Part shown: piece by piece, positions 57,042-64,000 of the stretch | How the letters are laid out: every line of letters starts with the position of its first letter | How positions within the stretch are numbered: the first letter of the stretch is position 1 | Assembly (NCBI RefSeq): GCF_004337985.1 | Contig: NW_021940925.1 | Span: 186,001 to 250,000, forward strand | Origin: Pyricularia pennisetigena | Lineage: Eukaryota; Ascomycota; Sordariomycetes; Magnaporthales; Pyriculariaceae | Length of the DNA stretch: 64,000 bases | Direction: 5' to 3' | The notes under the pieces: model-generated | Told to the model about the DNA's origin: nothing | Databases searched by the model: none | The model's input: the letters and a program-made list of their open reading frames with translations, nothing else | Program-made: the position numbers and the translations under genes

Positions 57042-59117
57042 CACGAATTATGGTCATCGTCCGAAGCCATGTCCGTCTCCCTCATTATTTTCCTTTCAAC
57101 TTTCGCATGGCCGTCATTTGCCCGACGCCGCCGCTGCTATCGCTGCTAAAAGGCCCATCTCGTCGTCGCTCACATCGCTCCCGACGAAGCCCTCCTCAAG
57201 TTCGGCACCAGGACCCCTTCGCACAGCTAAATCGCCTGCAAAGGATTTGACCCCGTCGTCTCTGCGGCTCCTAGTTTCACTTCCCCTTATAATATATCGG
57301 CAGAGGTACTTTGGTAAAAATGATGAGAATGTAAATCAGTTTAATAATTAGGGGATCAAAAAAAAAGCTTATATGATTAGTAAAAACTGTATGGGTTTCT
57401 CGGCAAGCACAGTTATCAAACCTCTTTTCCTTATATTCTATTGCCATTACGCTAATTAAAATAGATGATTGCCAAGTCCCTTGTCGGATCCTTTCATTTG
57501 TATGTTCAGCACATAGAAGCCCTCTCTAAAAGCTTTCCTATGCACATTTTGAAGGTTTCTGTGCAATCATTCTCTCTCATGGCTTTGCGGGACTGGACGT
57601 TCTTTTGGGAAACCACCTATCTGCCAGGTCACTGACACAGGCGTCTCAGCAGCTGACACGGCGTGCGACCATCCCCCGTCCAGGGGACACCATCTTCGGT
57701 AACGTCACGCACCACAGGCAGCAGGCGGGCCTCTTCTCAGGGTTCCGCCGGTTCCATATTAGGGCTGATGAAAAGAAACATGGGCGTGATCCCAGGGTTT
57801 TCGGGCGTGGCAATCATAAAATCGCCTGCGGCCGCGGATGCGCTTATGGCATGCACTGGCGTTGGGATTGAGGATTTTCCCATAACCATTATGGTTAACC
57901 GGCCGAATTTGCCAACCGCTACGCTATATAAAACGTGTGGGACCTTTAAGGAAAAGGAGGTCGCCATGCTTACGAAGTTGTGGATGCTGCCACCGCGACA
58001 CGGAATGGAAGATAACCGGCCGTCGTTAAAGTGGCTGGAAAATCGGGAATTAAACGCCCAAATTTAAACCAAATGCAAATTACCATCCATCTTTTTTTCC
58101 CTTTCGGCACAACCACCAGGAGAAGAAAATGAGCAGTATATCTTTTTGGTCTTTTGTAAATTAATGAACAAATGGCTACCAGTTGGGCTTAAAACCACAG
58201 TAGCTTATATAAACCCTTCAGCATTATAAATCCTTTGGTCCGCGGCCTCGGCCCACCAACGTATTAAAGCAAAATTAGAAACATATATATCACCACTTTT
58301 GGACAGCGAACCGAATTTAAAATACGATTGCTGGGCTTTAACGCCTTTCTCTCTTTTTAACGCATTGGTTTAAAATTTCATTACCAAACGGATAAACCGG
58401 GCTGCTGATTATAGGATTACATCGGGAAAACACTGTTCCAGGATAGGAAAAAGGACAACCAATCTCATCTCTCTTCCGCTGTCAAAAAAAATAAAAGAAA
58501 AAAAAATAATGGACAACTTTCATGCGGGATAACAGTTTAACCTAATTATTCACCCGAAACGAATACTTTGCTGGCCCACCCTTCCCACTTGATAAGGCGC
58601 CAGCCACCTAACTGGCAGTTTTGGCGTTGTAAAGCGCAGCTAATCCCCAGCAGCTTCCAAAGGCGGCCGCGCCAATAACGCCAATAATTTGCATTGCGAT
58701 TCGAACCGGTATGCTTTTACGTTTAGCTTACAGGGAAAGGCACGGTTTATACCTGTGCTCCAAATGCTGTTTTTAGTACCGACAGGAGTATCCCGGGGCG
58801 CCGTTCCATCGACGACCGCTATCGCCTATAATACCACCAACAAGGCGGTAACGGCGAAAATGGGGGCCCTTACCAAATGGCGGTGGTTTCAATGGCATTA
58901 ACACCAAAATGCGCGACGTTTAATGGATATAAGGCCGCCAAGGAAAAGCAGTTTTGCCCAGTCCATATCCGAAATACGGTAAAATCCTCAGGGATTTTAA
59001 GACGCACATGCTCAATCACCAGAGAAAACGTCATAAAAAAGTGCTCCATCGGTTAAACAATATACTGCTTTATCATTTTCAGATAAAAGGGCTGAAAAAC
59101 AGATTTATAACTCAGGG
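57042..59117. other. Relic sequence with one coding-like piece
   Basis: A plus-strand frame to 58067 contains LGLMKRNMGVIPGFSGVAII and LKWLENRELNAQI. The part after about 57750 reads like former coding sequence with no recognised family. The rest is AT-rich with scattered short frames. Confidence 0.3.
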
Positions 59118-59118
59118 T

Positions 59119-59139
59119 CCCCCCCCCCCCCCCCCCTTT
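59119..59139. repeat. Poly-C tract
   Basis: About 18-20 consecutive C bases, an isolated homopolymer in AT-rich relic sequence. Confidence 0.85.
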
Positions 59140-61230
59140 TCTTTTTTCAGTGACAAAGGAGCCGCAGTAGCTGCGTTACCGCGAAAACATCCATATCCAG
59201 GCGCAGGAATATTAACCTGTTTCCCTTTCTATAGAAGGGCACTAACGCTTTTTCGAAAGTAAATTTGCCTATAGCTCAGGATCGGCTATACCGACGTCTA
59301 ATTGCTGATTTATTGGCACCGTGCTGATGCTGCTAATATTTCTGAAAATGACGCCCAACCACGCCATCGCGAGCCAGATTAGCAGCGTTTTAATGCTGTA
59401 AGCGCTCACTATAACCACCCTGTTTCCACATTAAACAAGGAAATGTTGGTTTATAAATACTTTGGTCACTGTTCCCAAAAAGGAATTTATATCTAAAATT
59501 ATCCAGGTAAGCAAAGGGAAACCCAAGCTCCACCCCAGCAATATAAATCTTGCTAATAGGAGCGCTAATCGTATTATGGCCTTTTATCCGAATTGTGCCA
59601 TATATAATACCGAAATCGAATAAATACGCTTTATTGCTCCAAATTTAATAGCTGAAATTGTTTAACAAAAAAAAGCTGCACGGTTTGCGTTAACCGTTAT
59701 TAACGCGGGTATTTAATTATTCTTTAATTTTGATATTATAAAGGAATTCAAAATATAAATGATAGTGTTGGAACTAAGTAAGCATTTCACTAATGCGCTT
59801 TGATGTTATGATTAAAAATAGATTATAAACCCAAACAACATTATGAATTGCGTAATACTTAAAGTTACAGCGGTTTTATTAGTATTACTTTTCCATTGCG
59901 TTTGAATAACATTAGGTTAGCAGCAACTGACTTAGTTTTTAACAAACGCATTTTACAAATTATTGAATAGCAGTTGCAAGATAGCTTTTAAAAGAACAAA
60001 TACCGGTGAAATAAACGGGCTAAAAACTAATACAAGCGTTTATATTAGTTACCAGCGTCAGGCACTATAATTGATGCCGTGTAATCATTTCCCTCACATT
60101 TAGTTTCCTTCGAAATAAAAATCGAGAAAAAGATTTTGGGAAACAAATCTCGATTATAAATCAAAATTTAAAATAAGTTCAACATAAGGCCTCGGTTGAC
60201 GTAGTATTTGAGAAACCGATAGCACGGTATGTATTTAATTTTTGAAATAAAATATTAAACGAATCGGAAGAATTTGGGCGTATGAAAATAGCGGCAAAGC
60301 CATCAAAAAAATTAATAATCCAATCTGTCAAATACATCCAATTTTTATTTGTTCACCAAAGTTGTTTAGCCTTTTTGTTTTAACCAATATATTTACAGCT
60401 TGCTCCAAATAAACCGAATACTTTCTTGCAGACTTATCAATGACCCGCCAAATGTATAGTATAAAAAAGGGGATTTACTAGTTCAAGTTTAACTAATATT
60501 TACATTTAACAATGGGTGGAGACACAATACAGGAATGCATATATGTTAATAATGCTTAAATTTTGGAGCATTTAAAAGCTTACGCGACTTATTGTCGTTT
60601 ATAAAGGAAATAAGTTATATTCAGTGTTCTTAAATGTGAAAAGAATATATGCATAAGTCCCGTTTACGTGAAGGAATTAAAGCGTAAGGCAACTAGATAA
60701 CTCGAACTGCTTTATAAGATAAGCTTTAAATTACTTGTTTTTACGTTTAAAAAGGTAAATGTATTTTGTTTTGGAAAAGAAAGGGCGACGTGGGTTGACG
60801 GTTGTCTAAGGACAGCTTATAGCATTTTGCCGTTCATAGCGAGTATTTACACTGCATGCGCAAAATAATAGTATAAAAACAATGTAAAACTAGATTTTCG
60901 AAAAGACGAAAAGCTAAAATCGTAGAAATATAAGAAAACTTATGCTATATCATTGATTTGAATCAAAAAGTGTACTTTTACTTGTTTTAGTTTTAATTAT
61001 ATTTAGACATTAAACTTTAGCTCTTCACTTTATATATTCACCTCTATATTGAGTTCTTTATTATTAGTAACGCTAAAAGTGCAATCATTCAAGAAAGAAG
61101 TACGAGCTTTCACATATACTTTTATGTAAGACTAGAAGTATTACCGTTCAGTATAAGTACTTTGTTAAAATGTATATATCACCTCTGAGCTTTTTATCAT
61201 AACTTAATAATAATATTTTTTGATAAGATA
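59140..61230. other. AT-rich region without genes
   Basis: No frame above about 60 codons and no RNA gene. Near 60800-60870 there is a short stretch (TTTTGCCGTTCATAGCG) related to the subterminal units of the non-autonomous element, probably a remnant of another copy. Confidence 0.5.
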
Positions 61231-64000
61231 ACGTCAGGTAGCCCCTGATAGCCACCCCCCCTGTTGGCCACACTAAAAATTTTTAACAACGAAATGCCTA
61301 CTTTTGTTAAACTAATTTAAATATAAAACTAGTCTCAGGGCTCATCCCTGAAGCCCAGAGCTCCACAATTAATCCACTTCGTTCGCTTCGCTCCACTTCG
61401 TGGCTCAATTTGCGGCTTTGCAATGTACCTGTGGGTCCATCCAAAGAACGCTCTGGTTCAGGTCTGAGGACAACTTGTCGATTTTCGCCGCTCATGGCGG
61501 TATTTTCGTCAATTCGGCGATTAACACTCCGTTATAAAAAATAAATAAAAATCGTAAAAATAAGCGGTTTGTACGTTGAAAATAGCATTTAGTACCGCTA
61601 TTAACAATAATTTAGTTTATATTTTTATATGTATAATTGGGCGAATTTGCTAGGCCCTGCCCTTAATCCGCTTATGGCGGTACTATTTTTTCGATTTTAT
61701 TTCGACTTTCGTATTTTTTTATATTATTTTTGTTTGTTAATATAATTTCAAAGTTTCTATGGGTGGGGGATAGTATATACGTAAATAGCCGTATACCAGA
61801 TTCTGGTATATATATTTGATTATGTAAACCGTTAAATAAACGGATAGGTAAGGTTCATACAATTTTATATAAAATTTACAATCGAAACGCTTTTATATTT
61901 TTGCCAATTATGACGATAATAGAACGAAAATTTCAGGGATTGGATGACGTATATATACAAACGTCTACGTGAGATCCGCTTCGTAATATCGGCTTTAATA
62001 CATTTTGATTAAAAGAAATGGTAGAATTATATTGTTTTTATATTTTTTATATTATTCAATAAAATACAAATGGTAAAAATAACGTTAAGTAACATTTATA
62101 TATAATAATGTATTACTAATGCTACATTAAAGTTTTTTTTTAAATGTAAATATAATTGGGCGAATTATCAAGTTTTTTAATATAATATTTATTTTAAGCG
62201 GTAATCGCGTGCACTTTCCACCGCCACGCTAGTTTAAAAGTCGCTTTAATAATAATGTACTTTACTTGTATAAAACAGCTTTATTTAAAACAATAATTTA
62301 AATACAAAATTATGTATTAAAAATTAGAAAATATATTTAATATTCAAATATTTATATAATTGGAAGACATATACCCACGGCCCCTGCGTTAAAAAAATAA
62401 AACAAATTCATTTATTACAACGCAGGTTACCTTATATTTTTACGATTTTTATTCATTTATTTATTCGAATATTTAATTTCATATAGTGGTTATACTATTG
62501 GTATTACGTATGCAGTGCATGCACAGTGCGAAAACAGTACAAATACCCGCCATAAGCGGGGAAAATCGACAAGCTGTCCTCAGACTAGAACGAGCGCGAT
62601 TTTTTCGGCCAATTACATTGGCCGAAAAACCATGTGGCTAAAAGGTACATGGAGCGCTCGGTCCCCACTGCGAAGCAGGGGGGTCTAGTCTGAGCACTGA
62701 GACTAATATAAAACTATTAACGCCCAAAAATACAATCGTTCTTAGGCTCTTCCGGTTTGTTAACCTTTTTTTCATTAGTTAAAAGTTCCAAAATTCTTAT
62801 GTTATTTTCCTGTAATCAAATAATATTTTTTTTATTGATTAAAAACTGTTTTAAATGCAAAACTACCCTCCTCCTTTTAACCGGCCGTATTACCTCCACT
62901 TGTACTTCCAATAAACTAATCTTTTGTTAAATTTTAGGTAATAAAATGTTTATGGTTTCCAAATATTTTTGGACTTTTGGAAATAAAAGCCGTAAAATGG
63001 CGTTACTTTTTTCGGACCAGGAAGTTTCCTGTAATTAAAGTCGAATATTTCCGGTCGTTCTAAGGGTTTTTTAAATAAGTAAAAACGGGTCGTTAGTTTG
63101 TTGGGGCTGGGTTTTCCGGTATTTTATCCTTTTGCAAACCGTTGTTTTTATTTTTTATAACGTTGGCGTTGCTATTTTTTAACAAAAAAGGGTTTAAAAA
63201 TGGTTTGACCAAATTTACCAGTTATAACCCCGTTGTACGCCACCCAAATTAAATATATTTTGCTGAAAATGCTTTTGATCTGGTTATTTTATAACAAAGG
63301 AGGGAATTTCGTTTTCCAATAACCATTAAATAGCAAAACTGGTTTACAAATCCAATTTAACGTCGATAAGCCTTTTTTAACCGCCCAAAATCTAATAGGT
63401 CTAATATCTGAAAAACGTGCGACGAATAAAGGGGTTAGTATAGGAGTTAAATATTATTTTGGAAGGAAAAAGCATTTATTCGTCCGTAAGGTACAATTTA
63501 TAGCCGTCGAAAACCAATAACCGCTTTTAAGGGGTTAAAAATTAAATATACGGAATAAGCAGTTTTCTAACCATTGGATAACCGTCTCGTTATTTGTCCA
63601 CCCGTTTTTAGTTACGTAAAATTACCAATTATCGAAAAAATTTAAATTTGTCAAAAATTGTTATTATTATACGTTTTTTCCTTTAAATATAACGAAGGGA
63701 GGGAGGGTAATACCCGTAACCGATAAATATTCGATTATAGTCGTCCAACCCCACGTTCCGGGCTTTTTTCGCTATAACGGCCGAATTCCGTTAAAACCTA
63801 ATATTAGGCCGTTAAATATTTTATTTTCCATTATACCGGTTTCGTTTATATTCCACCGATTTTCCGGTTTAATATCGTTAATAACGGGGTTAATAATATA
63901 AAACCACCAAAATTTAATTATTTGCGTAATGGCCCCATTAGCCCGGGCGGGGTTCATTCGACGAAGTTTTTAAGTTTTCAAAATTGGATAACGAACCAAA
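61231..64000 (-). mobile_element. RIP-degraded pogo-like element (family 2), partial, interrupted
   Basis: The terminal repeat begins ACGTCAGGTAGCCCCTGAT at 61231 after TA (61229-61230). After the inserted element (61330-62705 plus 9-bp duplication) the sequence resumes at 62706, collinear with the C-terminal end of the pogo transposase gene, and continues to the window edge. The minus strand at 63957-63772 still reads WWFYIINPVINDIKPENRWN and ETGIMENK, equivalent to the region around the first catalytic Asp, here changed to Asn. The frame is ruined by RIP-like changes. Confidence 0.85.
61330..62705 (-). mobile_element. Non-autonomous Mutator-like element, copy 2 (9-bp TSD)
   Basis: A sister of the element at 52302-54379 in opposite orientation. 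It starts TAGTCTCAGGGCT, ends AGCACTGAGACTA, and is flanked by the 9-bp duplication ATATAAAAC (61321-61329, 62706-62714). It is 1376 bp long, shorter than copy 1 because it has a single internal unit and no solo LTR. It keeps a perfect 13-bp palindrome (TTTTTCGGCCAAT / ATTGGCCGAAAAA, 62601-62629). It is inserted in a degraded pogo-like copy, so it is younger than that element. Confidence 0.8.

Noticed and set aside
56741..57149. Open frames rich in Phe or Lys on both strands
   Set aside because: They are direct translations of the poly-T tract.
59140..61230. Search for tRNA or other RNA genes in the long gene-free stretch
   Set aside because: No A-box/B-box pair or recognisable stem set was found by eye.

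Overview
The window looks like a piece of filamentous ascomycete (Pezizomycotina-type) nuclear genome. The evidence is short GT-AG introns, Fot1/pogo and chromodomain-Gypsy transposons of fungal type, and extensive repeat-induced point mutation (RIP)-like decay in old repeats: TpA-rich, CpA/TpG-poor, CpG retained, in-frame stops where Gln or Trp codons would be. The organism cannot be named from sequence alone. No rRNA, tRNA or CRISPR array was recognised.

Three host-like protein genes look intact and unmutated. A minus-strand gene runs off the left edge (1-584). A divergent spliced C2H2 zinc-finger gene lies at 1003-3097. An Ulp1-type (C48) cysteine protease gene with one intron lies at 31127-33679. 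Almost everything else is mobile or decayed.

From 3.6 to 31.1 kb the window is a graveyard. It holds an intact Fot1/pogo element (4173-6030), broken plus-strand reading frames, a frameshifted PD-(D/E)XK nuclease-like pseudogene (9150-10836), a probable Ty1/copia remnant (about 14.7-17.4 kb) and a 6-kb RIP-ruined LINE with a 16-bp target duplication (18839-24832). The LINE has split a decayed superfamily-3 (D5/viral-type) helicase. Plus-strand broken frames continue from the helicase to 31.1 kb. They may belong to the same endogenised virus or plasmid-like element, but I could not assign families to them.

From 35.6 kb to the end, a second copy of the pogo element (35608-37465, same protein) is followed by gene-poor relic sequence. 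A nested cluster then begins. A RIP-degraded pogo-like element of a second family (44321-52235) contains a full-length chromodomain Ty3/Gypsy retrotransposon (45369-51465, 208-bp LTRs, TSD TTTTC). Next to it is a 9-bp-TSD, Mutator-like non-autonomous element (52302-54379) that has received a solo LTR of the same Gypsy family (TSD ACCGC). A sister copy of that non-autonomous element lies in opposite orientation (61330-62705) inside another degraded pogo-like copy that runs off the right edge.

The layers give a relative chronology. RIP-ruined pogo family 2 and the LINE are old. The non-autonomous elements are intermediate. The Gypsy element and the two pogo family-1 copies are young and show no RIP-like damage. 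The Gypsy LTR and its primer-binding site share an exact 11-nt complementarity, the arrangement of Tf1-type self-primed retrotransposons.
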